Source: Gammaproteobacteria bacterium
Lineage (GTDB): Bacteria; Pseudomonadota; Gammaproteobacteria; JAIEPX01
Assembly (NCBI GenBank): GCA_019748175.1
Contig: JAIEPX010000014.1
Span: forward strand, 1 to 64,000
Direction: 5' to 3'
DNA: 64,000 nucleotides
Positions within the stretch are counted from its first letter, which is position 1. Each line of letters opens with the position of its first letter. Under the pieces are notes generated by a model. It was not told the origin of the DNA and searched no databases. It was given only the letters and a program-made list of their open reading frames with translations. Shown piece after piece: positions 9,208 through 16,939 of the stretch. The position numbers and the translations under genes were made by a program.

Positions 9208-9324
9208 ATGCGTTTACTGGTATTAACAAGTTTAATTTTTATAGCGGCTTGTGGTCAAGCGGGCCCACTGTATCTGCCAGACGAAGTGCCTTCTAAACAC
9301 GAGCGTGCCCATGGATCACTTTAA
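9208..9324 (+). CDS. lptM: LPS-assembly lipoprotein LptM (YifL)
   Basis: A 38-residue lipoprotein. ATG 9208 is preceded by GGAGAGG. The sequence is a hydrophobic leader (MRLLVLTSLIFIAAC) with a lipobox Cys at position 15, then the family signature CGQAGPLYLP. LptM assists oxidative maturation of LptD in the outer membrane. Its last 14 nt overlap the start of lysA in another frame, so the two genes are probably co-transcribed and translationally coupled. LptM next to lysA/dapF is the common gammaproteobacterial order. lptD itself lies 8.8 kb away in this window. Confidence 0.85.
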   Translation: MRLLVLTSLIFIAACGQAGPLYLPDEVPSKHERAHGSL

Positions 9325-10576
9325 TTATCGTCAACATCATTTGTATGCTGAGGACGTCTCGGTAGCTGATCTCGTGTCAAAGTATGGTTCGCCATTGTAT
9401 GTGTATTCTCGGGCCACTCTGGAGCGTCATTATAGGGTATTTGATGAGGCGCTAGGGGCTCATCCCCATAAAATATGCTATGCGGTAAAGGCCAATTCAA
9501 ATTTAGCTGTTCTCAATGTGCTTGCTCGGTTAGGGGCTGGGTTTGATATTGTGTCAGGCGGTGAGCTGGCGCGTGTTCTGGCCGCAGGCGGAGACCCCCG
9601 GCACGTCGTCTTTTCGGGGGTGGGAAAGCTTGCTTGGGAAATAGAACGGGCCCTGGCCGCAGGAATTGGGTGTTTTAATGTGGAATCTAGGCCTGAATTA
9701 GAACGATTGAATGCGATTGCGGGCAGTATGGGTAAGGTTGCGCGGATATCGATACGTGTGAATCCTGATGTGGATGTAAAAACACATCCGTATATTGCGA
9801 CGGGGTTGAAGGAAAATAAATTCGGGGTGGATCTCGCTGAGGCTCTAGAGTTGTATGAGTTGGCTCGATCGTTACCCGGTATTCGTGTTGTGGGCGTAGA
9901 TTGTCATATTGGGTCGCAATTGATGGAGTTGGATCCGCTGTTAGATGCTTTTGATAGGGTTTATGCGCTTGTCAAAACCCTCAAAGAGCGTGGTTTTGAG
10001 ATAGAGCATTTAGATTTGGGGGGTGGCTTGGGCGTGCCTTATCGTGATGAAACACCGCCATCCCCCGGTGATTATGCAAAGGCATTAGCGACGCGTTTTA
10101 CAGACCCTTCGTTAGAGTTGATCGTTGAGCCTGGGCGGGCGATTGCAGCCAATGCTGGGATCTTGTTGACCAAAGTCGAATACTTAAAGTATGGGGCCCA
10201 TAAGAATTTTGCAATCGTCGATGCGGCTATGAACGATTTGTTGAGGCCGGCTCTATATGATGCTTATCAAGATATTATTCCCGCGCAGATTCGAACTGAT
10301 GTTGATGTGGCGAGATTTGATGTGGTTGGGCCAGTCTGTGAAACAGGCGATTTTCTAGGTAAAAGTCGCGATATTGCTGTTAAAGTTGGCGATCTTGTCG
10401 CGATCAGGACGGCTGGGGCGTATGGGTTTGTGATGAGCTCCAATTATAATTCACGTCCGCGCGCTGCAGAGGTTATGGTGGATGGGGATCAGTCTTATTT
10501 GGTGCGTGAACGAGAGTCGGTGACGGCTTTATTTGAGAATGAACATGTATTGCCGGGGTCAGCCCCCTTTATGTGA
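9311..10576 (+). CDS. lysA: Diaminopimelate decarboxylase LysA
   Basis: PLP enzyme converting meso-diaminopimelate to L-lysine, the last step of the pathway. From ATG 9311 it is 421 residues, standard length. The frame extends upstream to 9251, but that region encodes lptM in another frame and the family start aligns with MDHFNYRQHHLYAEDVSV. CYAVKANSN carries the PLP lysine (Lys60), DCHIGSQL and DLGGGLGVPY line the phosphate site, VEPGRAIAANAG binds substrate and GPVCETGDFL holds the catalytic Cys. It is followed 114 bp later by dapF, which supplies its substrate. A LysR operator was not looked for. Confidence 0.97.
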   Translation: MDHFNYRQHHLYAEDVSVADLVSKYGSPLYVYSRATLERHYRVFDEALGAHPHKICYAVKANSNLAVLNVLARLGAGFDIVSGGELARVLAAGGDPRHVVFSGVGKLAWEIERALAAGIGCFNVESRPELERLNAIAGSMGKVARISIRVNPDVDVKTHPYIATGLKENKFGVDLAEALELYELARSLPGIRVVGVDCHIGSQLMELDPLLDAFDRVYALVKTLKERGFEIEHLDLGGGLGVPYRDETPPSPGDYAKALATRFTDPSLELIVEPGRAIAANAGILLTKVEYLKYGAHKNFAIVDAAMNDLLRPALYDAYQDIIPAQIRTDVDVARFDVVGPVCETGDFLGKSRDIAVKVGDLVAIRTAGAYGFVMSSNYNSRPRAAEVMVDGDQSYLVRERESVTALFENEHVLPGSAPFM

Positions 10577-10690
10577 GAGGTGTTTTACATTGATCACGGT
10601 TTCTGCTTTATTTAACTGAGACATTCTGAAAATATTTGGAACAGTGAGAGCTTGTATCAGATCCCTTTGATTATTTGTGAGGCGTGGTAA

Positions 10691-11536
10691 ATGTTGGCGT
10701 TTAATTTCACTAAAATGCAGGCTCTAGGCAATGACTTTGTGGTCATTGATGGGGTTCATCAAGCCATCAATTTTAGTGCTGACGATATTCGTTCATTGGC
10801 TGATCGGCAACGAGGTATTGGTTTTGATCAGTTGTTATTGCTTGAGCAAGCTTCAACTCAAGACGTCGATTTTCGTTATCGCATTTTTAATGCAGATGGT
10901 GGAGAAGTCGCTCAATGCGGAAATGGGGCGCGGTGTTTAGCTCTATTCATTCGTGAAGCGAGCTTGAGTGCAAAGCCCGAAGTTGTGGTGGAAACCTCAG
11001 AAGGCAAGATGCGATTGCGCTGTCTTTCAGATAATCGGGTCAGTGTAAGTTTAGGTGTTCCGCGTTTTAAGGCCCAAGAAATACCTCACCAGATTCCGGG
11101 TTCGGGCCCTGCTTATCATTTGGACGTGGATGGAAAAGAGCATGAATTAATGACCGTTAATGTCGGAAATCCTCACGCCGTGATAAAAATTGACCACCTC
11201 GATGAGTTTGATGTGAATTCAATCGGGAGCATACTCAACTCGCATTCAGCCTTCCCCGAAGGAGTTAATGTGGGTTTTTTGAATATTAATTCCGCTGAGC
11301 AAAATACTCTGCATTTGAGAGTTTTCGAGCGTGGTGTAGGTGAAACCTTAGCATGTGGCAGTGGGGCTTGTGCGGCTGCTGTAATTGCTCTTTCTCAAGG
11401 TTGGTGTCAAGGCGCAGTGACCGTTAAACAGCCGGGTGGCGACTTAGAGGTGCAGTGGGAGGGCGATGGCCGTGAGGTTTGGTTGACAGGTCCTGCAGAG
11501 TGGGTATTTGCTGGGCGATGGGGTGCGATAAAATAG
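10691..11536 (+). CDS. dapF: Diaminopimelate epimerase DapF
   Basis: Cofactor-independent racemase converting LL- to meso-diaminopimelate, used for lysine and for peptidoglycan (MurE downstream in this window is the meso-DAP type). 281 residues, full length. The N-terminal half has FTKMQALGNDFVVID and the first catalytic Cys in AQCGNGARC; the second Cys is in ETLACGSGACAAAV. ATG 10691 follows GAGGCG by 8 nt. Order lptM-lysA-dapF is conserved in the class. The next gene downstream starts 49 bp later on the same strand and may be read from the same transcript. Confidence 0.97.
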   Translation: MLAFNFTKMQALGNDFVVIDGVHQAINFSADDIRSLADRQRGIGFDQLLLLEQASTQDVDFRYRIFNADGGEVAQCGNGARCLALFIREASLSAKPEVVVETSEGKMRLRCLSDNRVSVSLGVPRFKAQEIPHQIPGSGPAYHLDVDGKEHELMTVNVGNPHAVIKIDHLDEFDVNSIGSILNSHSAFPEGVNVGFLNINSAEQNTLHLRVFERGVGETLACGSGACAAAVIALSQGWCQGAVTVKQPGGDLEVQWEGDGREVWLTGPAEWVFAGRWGAIK

Positions 11537-11585
11537 TTAGAGCTTGGGCTTGCAAAAAATACTTCCAAAATGGGATGATTTCAAT

Positions 11586-13145
11586 ATGCTTAGAAAATAC
11601 GTTGGTGTTGCTGCTGATAGAGTACGAAATATCAATTGTGTAATGACTCGTTTAAGACGTGCTCACGAACGCTCACTTAATGAATTCAAATTCAACGATC
11701 AGTACTACAGGTCCGATTCCACAACTCAAAAACAATCCTTGATTTCTTTCGCTGGATTAGTCGCGGTAAGCGCAATGACTTTGCTGAATACTGCTGACTC
11801 ACAAGAGCCCTCGGATCCTAAAAAATATAGTCGTAGCGCGTATTTAACTAACATGGAAACTTTGATAAGCACGCATTATCCAAGGCTATCCAATCTACCT
11901 GAAGAATTATTAACGCTGATCATTGAACAACTGGATTGGGTGCAACAAAATACAGCGTTTACGCCACAAGCTTCTGTCATTTATGATGCTTCAGATAATA
12001 AAGTTAATATTAGCAATCATCTCAATCGTGAAATACTACGCGCATTAACTCGAATTGAAATGTTGCTGTTAGTTACGCAAACTGATATTAATGATCCAGG
12101 ACAGGTAAGGCAGAGTTACCAAACTTTTACTCGGGATCAACGTGAAACGGAAAAATTGTCATACAATGATTTTCGCCTTGTTTTGAGTGAATTTCAAATT
12201 AACGATAATGAAATTGATGCACAAATACGAGCTGTTTTAATTGGTGCAGTAACCTTATCACCGGCAGCCAATGCTTATCTTGCTCAAACGTCATATGCGA
12301 AGCAGTATCCTTATGATAGCGTGCAATTTAGCGGCTTTACTGTGACGTTAGTGCCTAAAATGTATCCTGCTTATTCAAGTGCAAGTTCCGATGTTCAGCG
12401 TTTAATTCATTTTGCTTTTCCTAACGATAAGCAACATTGGCGACACATGTTTTATTTGGAAAATAATTCTGCATTTCAGGATTTTGAGCGAGCCAATTTA
12501 TCAGCTGAAGCTTTATCATTTTGGAAACGTTATTGGTTGATTAATGCTTTCGGATTCAATGGGCACATCAAATTAGATAGCGCAGTTTTTTTTGATGACA
12601 GCGTTGCGCTGCGAGCGAATTTATTACATGAAGCGATGGATCTTCATTTTCAAAATCCCTCTATAAGCACCGCAATTACTTATGCCAATCTTTGTGCAAA
12701 ACATCTTAAAATTAATGCAAGCGAAGATGAGGCTCTGTTACTAACGCGTATAATGACCATGACAAATCTCATGACGCCCGATGCTGCTTCAAGCATGTAC
12801 CAAGCCTTACAAGAATATCCTGAACGTTACCGCCTCCTTGAGCTACACAAGCAAACATTTAAAAGCGCTATTTTAGTCACGTATTTACCGGCTCTCTTAT
12901 TTAACGTTTGGTCATTTCGACATCAAGTGAGTGATGTAGTTGCTGCATTTCATTGGGCAAACAAAATCATCCCAGGTTTTACGCACAACAATCCACTGAG
13001 TTTTAGAACGATGGATCGAGCTGCTGTAGGAAACTTAATTGCTTCTCATTTTTCTGATGTCGCTATAGCTATTAATGAAAAAGGTGAAGTCAGCGCACAG
13101 GCGCTCCCAAACTTACAAAAGACAAAGGAGTCAGGTCCTGACTAA
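11586..13145 (+). CDS. Unknown 519-residue protein with an F-box-like motif
   Basis: Not recognised. The frame can open at TTG 11544, but ATG 11586 (MLRKYVGVAADRV) is preferred. Residues ~51-70 contain a weakly hydrophobic stretch (SLISFAGLVAVSAMTLL). Residues ~103-117 read NLPEELLTLIIEQLD, close to the core of an F-box (LPxELLxxIlxxLd), though the later VSKxW part of the motif is not visible. The remaining ~400 residues look all-helical with no repeats. The last five codons (ESGPD and stop) are formed by a REP-like palindrome at 13127-13143, so the original C-terminus may have been altered. Follows dapF by 49 bp. Host-directed function is speculative. Confidence 0.7.
   Translation: MLRKYVGVAADRVRNINCVMTRLRRAHERSLNEFKFNDQYYRSDSTTQKQSLISFAGLVAVSAMTLLNTADSQEPSDPKKYSRSAYLTNMETLISTHYPRLSNLPEELLTLIIEQLDWVQQNTAFTPQASVIYDASDNKVNISNHLNREILRALTRIEMLLLVTQTDINDPGQVRQSYQTFTRDQRETEKLSYNDFRLVLSEFQINDNEIDAQIRAVLIGAVTLSPAANAYLAQTSYAKQYPYDSVQFSGFTVTLVPKMYPAYSSASSDVQRLIHFAFPNDKQHWRHMFYLENNSAFQDFERANLSAEALSFWKRYWLINAFGFNGHIKLDSAVFFDDSVALRANLLHEAMDLHFQNPSISTAITYANLCAKHLKINASEDEALLLTRIMTMTNLMTPDAASSMYQALQEYPERYRLLELHKQTFKSAILVTYLPALLFNVWSFRHQVSDVVAAFHWANKIIPGFTHNNPLSFRTMDRAAVGNLIASHFSDVAIAINEKGEVSAQALPNLQKTKESGPD
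13127..13143. repeat. REP-like palindrome overlapping a gene end
   Basis: GGAGTCAGGTCCTGACT: 7-bp arms around a single T. It matches the core of the palindrome at 42900-42918 and related sites at 21540, 45328, 47331 and 62441. Here it supplies the final codons and stop region of the upstream gene. Confidence 0.5.
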
Positions 13146-13429
13146 TGAATGGTTTGGCTGATTACTAGTCATAATTGGTGCTACAGGCATATGGACAGGC
13201 AATTATTGAGAAATCTGCTATTTTGTCTATAGTAAGGGTGTCAAATCGCTTTTAATGTGAAATTGTATGGTCAAGCGAGTGGCTTAAACTGAGGAACGTG
13301 TTGTCAGTCATTTTGAGGTATTTTTTTTATTTATTGAGGCTGAGTATTTTATTCATTAATGAGCTTATATTTTGGCTGACTAATATTTATTGGGTGATTA
13401 TCAAATAATTTTTTTAAGGGCAAGAAAAG

Positions 13430-13810
13430 ATGGGTGATCTCAGAGATGACAGGCGTCCTCACTTGGAGGATGCGCTGGCTAGAGAGCGGCAAGAAATCAA
13501 GCATGAAATGCAATTTAACTTGTTTTTTGTTGCTCTGATTTTTACAACACTTTCACTGTCAGTTCAATTCGCATTAAAAATACCTCTTGCTTCCTTTTTT
13601 CATTGGGTACAAGTGACTTCATGGGTATTGTTGCTTCGTGCAGGGGTGTCACAGTTGGTAGTTTCAAAGATAATGGGTGGCCCCCTTGAGTTTTCTAATC
13701 GCAAAATTTATGAATTGTTTGTGAGGTTATTTCAATTAAAAGAAGAGTGGATCTGGATTCACTTTATTATGGCATTGATTTTTCTAATGATCCCTAGAGT
13801 GTTCTTATAA
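13430..13810 (+). CDS. Small membrane protein, unknown
   Basis: 126 residues, not recognised. A charged N-terminal ~28 residues (LEDALARERQEIKHEM, probably helical) precede about three hydrophobic segments: FFVALIFTTLSLSVQFAL, FFHWVQVTSWVLLLRAGVS and IWIHFIMALIFLMIPRVF. ATG 13430 follows AAGGG by about 9 nt. It stands alone, with 284 bp of apparently empty AT-rich sequence upstream (13146-13429) and 179 bp downstream. An inner-membrane location is likely. Confidence 0.65.
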   Translation: MGDLRDDRRPHLEDALARERQEIKHEMQFNLFFVALIFTTLSLSVQFALKIPLASFFHWVQVTSWVLLLRAGVSQLVVSKIMGGPLEFSNRKIYELFVRLFQLKEEWIWIHFIMALIFLMIPRVFL

Positions 13811-13989
13811 ACTGACACTAGTATTTTTAATAATACTGACATATGTAATGATGTCACGTGGTGATGCCATCTATGTGAATTTAGTTTGATTTGAAATCTT
13901 CTCAAATTTTCCTATGGAACAGCTATAATGTGAAAAGACCAAAAATGAGCTATAATTTCATATGAGATTGGTATCGTGAGGGGAGTGTT

Positions 13990-15453
13990 GTGAAACAAGT
14001 TGGTGAAGATGCTGGAAATATGGCTATTAATGAAGCATTGTTTGATGATATTTGCATTCATGCACCTATTCTAAGAGCTGTACGAGATCAACAAAAGACT
14101 ACCGGTAAGAACAGTGTTGAAGTATTTGCTTTCCTATTTGAGAAACTTCGGGGTTTAAACTACGCTCAAAATCTCGATAAAAAATATGAATATCTATTTA
14201 ATATCATTGAGATGGGCAGTCTTCTCGATGCCATGGGTATAAGAAAAGAAGAGTTACCAGTATTTTTACAGACGATTAAAGACTATAGAAATGTTGTTGC
14301 TGATGCATGTCATGCATTGAGTAAGGAAGACGGTGATGCGATAATCCGTGATTTCTGTATTTTTCTAACGACTTCTAATGATAATAATGCAGTAAAGACT
14401 TATGAAAATAATTTTCAGAGAACTGCCAACGGTAAAAAATTATTAAGTTATATGAAGACTGGTACTCAAGAACAAAGAGACACTAAAATAGTCAAGCTGC
14501 TTTCTCCGATGACCTATTTTTTTGAGAAAGCTAAGCAATTTGTGTTGGTTGGAAATCTTGATGCCGCATTTCTTGCTTATATCGCTGGCTCAAATTGTGC
14601 TCGTGATTTTAAAAGATTTTATTGCGAAAGTGTTAAACTAAATCTTGTTAAATGTTTGGCACTTCCGGTAATGGTGGAAAAGCCCCATCTCCGGGCTATT
14701 CTCGAAATTTGTAGAGACTTGAATATGAAACGAGATGACGATTTCGCTCACATACAAGATAATGTACAAAAAATGAATGTAGTGAAATTCTTACGAGAAG
14801 AGTTTGTGCTTTCTTATGAAGCTCGTTTTACAAATGGATTATATCCGATAATAAATAATTATTTGGCAAACGAATGTCACGGTGCAGTAATGCTGCCAGT
14901 TGGTGAAAATTCACCTAGAGCATATGAGTCTCAAGAAATTAAAAAAAGAATTCCAGTGCCCGAACTAGACGCTAGTACACGAGGTGTCCAAAGAAATATT
15001 GAAGAACCCAAGGGTATGAGAGATAATGTGACAGATTCAAGTGCTAAGAGAGGGCGAGATGATCCTCTAGAACGTGACAGGGGCAGAGATAGGGGGAGAG
15101 ATCGAGACAGGGGCAGAGATAAGGAAAGAAACAGAGATAGAGATAGAGATAGAGATAGAGATAGAGATAGAGATAGAGATAGAGATAGAGATAGAGATAG
15201 AGATAGAGGTGCTGGAGACGAGATAAAACGAACAAGCGATAGTGGCAATAGAAATCGTAGGTCTCGGAGCCCTCCTCGAGCTACAGGCAGAGATCCCCAG
15301 GTGGACCTTCAAGAGAGTAGGCGGAAAGTTAAAGCTAGATTCGAAAGACAGCGTAGTCATTCGCCACCGGGCGGTGATGAGGATAAGAGAGACGATGAGC
15401 GGGAGGGCAAAGATAGGCAGCCTCAATCAAGATCCAGTTATAAGCGTTATTAA
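13990..15453 (+). CDS. Unknown protein with Arg-Asp repeat tract and SR-like tail
   Basis: 487 residues from GTG 13990, with GAGGGG 7 nt before it. Residues ~1-310 are a globular, mainly helical region with no family I recognise. From ~340 the sequence becomes extremely charged: RDRGRDRGRDRDRGRD, then twelve perfect Arg-Asp pairs at residues 382-405, then RNRRSRSPPRATGRD and a tail ending QPQSRSSYKRY. The RD tract and SRSPPR resemble eukaryotic U1-70K and SR splicing factors, unusual in bacteria. A TATAAT at 13951-13956 could be the -10. A second unknown gene follows after 41 bp, probably in the same operon. No signal peptide. A host-nucleus-directed effector is possible; RNA binding inside the bacterium is the alternative. 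Confidence 0.75.
   Translation: MKQVGEDAGNMAINEALFDDICIHAPILRAVRDQQKTTGKNSVEVFAFLFEKLRGLNYAQNLDKKYEYLFNIIEMGSLLDAMGIRKEELPVFLQTIKDYRNVVADACHALSKEDGDAIIRDFCIFLTTSNDNNAVKTYENNFQRTANGKKLLSYMKTGTQEQRDTKIVKLLSPMTYFFEKAKQFVLVGNLDAAFLAYIAGSNCARDFKRFYCESVKLNLVKCLALPVMVEKPHLRAILEICRDLNMKRDDDFAHIQDNVQKMNVVKFLREEFVLSYEARFTNGLYPIINNYLANECHGAVMLPVGENSPRAYESQEIKKRIPVPELDASTRGVQRNIEEPKGMRDNVTDSSAKRGRDDPLERDRGRDRGRDRDRGRDKERNRDRDRDRDRDRDRDRDRDRDRDRDRGAGDEIKRTSDSGNRNRRSRSPPRATGRDPQVDLQESRRKVKARFERQRSHSPPGGDEDKRDDEREGKDRQPQSRSSYKRY
15133..15204 (+). repeat. Hexanucleotide microsatellite (AGAGAT)x12 in coding sequence
   Basis: Twelve perfect, uninterrupted AGAGAT units, each encoding Arg-Asp in frame (residues 382-405 of the host gene). 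The bases just before contain degenerate units. Because the unit is six bases, slippage adds or removes RD pairs without shifting frame. Confidence 0.97.
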
Positions 15454-15494
15454 TAGAGACAGTTCTGATTTAATATTTACCTTAGGAGTCCGCT

Positions 15495-16052
15495 ATGAAT
15501 AGAGATGAAGAAAATTTTGATCGGAGTGGTTTCAATGATGCAATGACGGCTCTGACTTCATTGGATAAACTCGCAGCGATTCAAGCTGCCGCTAGAGAGT
15601 CGTTTGACTCTGATATTAGTGTGGGTTATTCGAAGTTGGATGGGTTTAAATATAAGATTTATTTCCTCATTCATAGCCAAAATCCTGTTACTGTTCAATC
15701 AAGAACTGACTTAGCGGCTAGGCTGTCAGAATTACTTTCTTATGATGAGGTGGCGGTTTATAGCGAAAACTCTCTTTCGAAAGCTTCCTTTAATTCAAAC
15801 TTTTCTTTATTTACAATCATTTCTCCTGAGAATATTGAAGGGGTACGTAAGTTTGTCGATAAATATACTCATTATATTGGCGAAAGTAGATCAAAATCTG
15901 CTTCACCGATCTATGATAGATTTGTTGAGCTTTTAAGAGAATCAGATACAGAGGTGAAAGAAGATTTGTTGCAACGGCTCACTCAAGACTGTGAGGAAAT
16001 GGGTATAGGCCTTGAGGTCGAGATTAAACGACAAAAAATGGACAATAAATAG
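15495..16052 (+). CDS. Unknown 185-residue protein downstream of the RD-repeat gene
   Basis: Not recognised. ATG 15495 follows TAGGAG by 7 nt. The sequence looks like a mixed alpha/beta cytoplasmic protein, with strands such as YKIYFLIHSQ and SLFTIISPENIEGVRKFVD and an acidic helical C-terminus. No signal peptide or membrane segment. It lies 41 bp after the RD-repeat gene with a good terminator after it (16085-16118), so the two form a likely bicistronic unit. Such small partners can be chaperones or antitoxins, but nothing in the sequence decides this. Confidence 0.65.
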   Translation: MNRDEENFDRSGFNDAMTALTSLDKLAAIQAAARESFDSDISVGYSKLDGFKYKIYFLIHSQNPVTVQSRTDLAARLSELLSYDEVAVYSENSLSKASFNSNFSLFTIISPENIEGVRKFVDKYTHYIGESRSKSASPIYDRFVELLRESDTEVKEDLLQRLTQDCEEMGIGLEVEIKRQKMDNK

Positions 16053-16084
16053 GTAGTAATCCAATTGCCTTTTGGAGTATGGAG

Positions 16085-16118
16085 TGTCCCTGATTAGCAT
16101 TAAGGGACAGGCTCTTTT
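16085..16118 (+). terminator. Rho-independent terminator
   Basis: Stem TGTCCCT (16085-16091) pairs with AGGGACA (16103-16109) over an 11-nt loop, followed by GGCTCTTTTTA. It closes the transcript of the two unknown genes before the dksA promoter. Confidence 0.7.
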
Positions 16119-16130
16119 TAACACTTATCC

Positions 16131-16159
16131 TTGCGTATTAATACTTGATTTGATATACA
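16131..16159 (+). promoter_or_regulatory. Probable sigma-70 promoter of dksA
   Basis: TTGCGT (16131-16136), 17-bp spacer, TATACA (16154-16159) with an upstream TG one base before the hexamer (extended -10). It lies between the preceding terminator and dksA, giving a leader of roughly 115 nt. Confidence 0.5.
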
Positions 16160-16282
16160 TGACGGCTTCGGTTTTCGTCATGTGTTTTGCAGATTGGCGA
16201 AACTGCCTGTATAGTCTGAACGTTCATATGGATGAAGAAATTCAGCTATTTAACTACATATTGATTCCACTAGGAGGGATAA

Positions 16283-16924
16283 ATGGCAACTAAGACAACT
16301 ACCAAAACATCGAAAACAACAAAAACACCTGCTAAGACGGCTGCTAAATCTAAGGTAACTGCTAAAGCTAAGGCGCCATCAGCGACGTCAAAGGTTAAGC
16401 CAGCTAAGGCGGCGCCGAGTAAAGGTGCTGTAAGCAAACCTAAGACTTCAGCAGCGAAAACGAGTGCTTCAGCGCTGGCTGAAAAGAAACGCAGCCGAGA
16501 GTCGGCTATCACTGGCCCATATCAGTTTGAGCCATATAAGTTGAAAAAGAATGAGGCTTATATGAGCAAAGAGCAATTAGCTCATTTTACAGGTCTGTTG
16601 GATAGTTGGGGTAAGGAGCTACGAGAAGGTGCTGACTTAACAGTTCGGCATATGAAAGACGAAGCCGCTATTTTCCCCGATCCTCTCGATCGTGCAGCGC
16701 AAGAAGAGGAATTTACCTTAGAACTCCGTACGCGTGATCGCGAACGAAAACTTATTAAAAAAATTGAAGAGTCATTGGAGTTAATTGAAACCGGTGAATA
16801 TGGTTTTTGTGAATCCTGTGGCGCAGAAATAGGAATTAGACGTCTTGAAGCACGACCTACCGCCACCCTCTGTATTGATTGTAAGACAATCGATGAAATT
16901 CGTGAAAAACAAGAAATTGGCTAA
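16283..16924 (+). CDS. dksA: RNA polymerase-binding transcription factor DksA with long N-terminal extension
   Basis: DksA enters the RNA polymerase secondary channel and with ppGpp mediates the stringent response. The C-terminal ~140 residues are the normal protein: coiled coil with the acidic tip (FPDPLDRAAQEEE) and a C4 zinc finger CESCG...CIDCK. Before it lies an ~75-residue Lys/Ala/Thr-rich extension of histone H1-like composition (TPAKTAAKSKVTAKAKAPSA), absent in E. coli or Pseudomonas DksA. The start is secure: an AGGAGG site sits 5 nt before ATG 16283 and no internal start has one. The extension could bind nucleic acid. The ABC exporter follows 15 bp downstream. Confidence 0.93.
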   Translation: MATKTTTKTSKTTKTPAKTAAKSKVTAKAKAPSATSKVKPAKAAPSKGAVSKPKTSAAKTSASALAEKKRSRESAITGPYQFEPYKLKKNEAYMSKEQLAHFTGLLDSWGKELREGADLTVRHMKDEAAIFPDPLDRAAQEEEFTLELRTRDRERKLIKKIEESLELIETGEYGFCESCGAEIGIRRLEARPTATLCIDCKTIDEIREKQEIG

Positions 16925-16939
16925 TTTATCGGTGTATGT

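Noticed and set aside
8877..9209. A 110-codon minus-strand frame with KAQRGGPERAIAGKK
   Set aside because: It runs through repeat family A and is not conserved in the second copy; no start signal.
9251..9310. lysA start at 9251
   Set aside because: This region encodes lptM in another frame; lysA homology begins at 9311.
15133..15204. Possible CRISPR-like array
   Set aside because: Six-base units with no spacers inside a coding sequence: a microsatellite.
14931..15426. Long antisense frames full of Leu-Ser or Tyr-Leu repeats
   Set aside because: They are the complement of the AGAGAT microsatellite and have no ribosome sites; the plus-strand frame is the gene.
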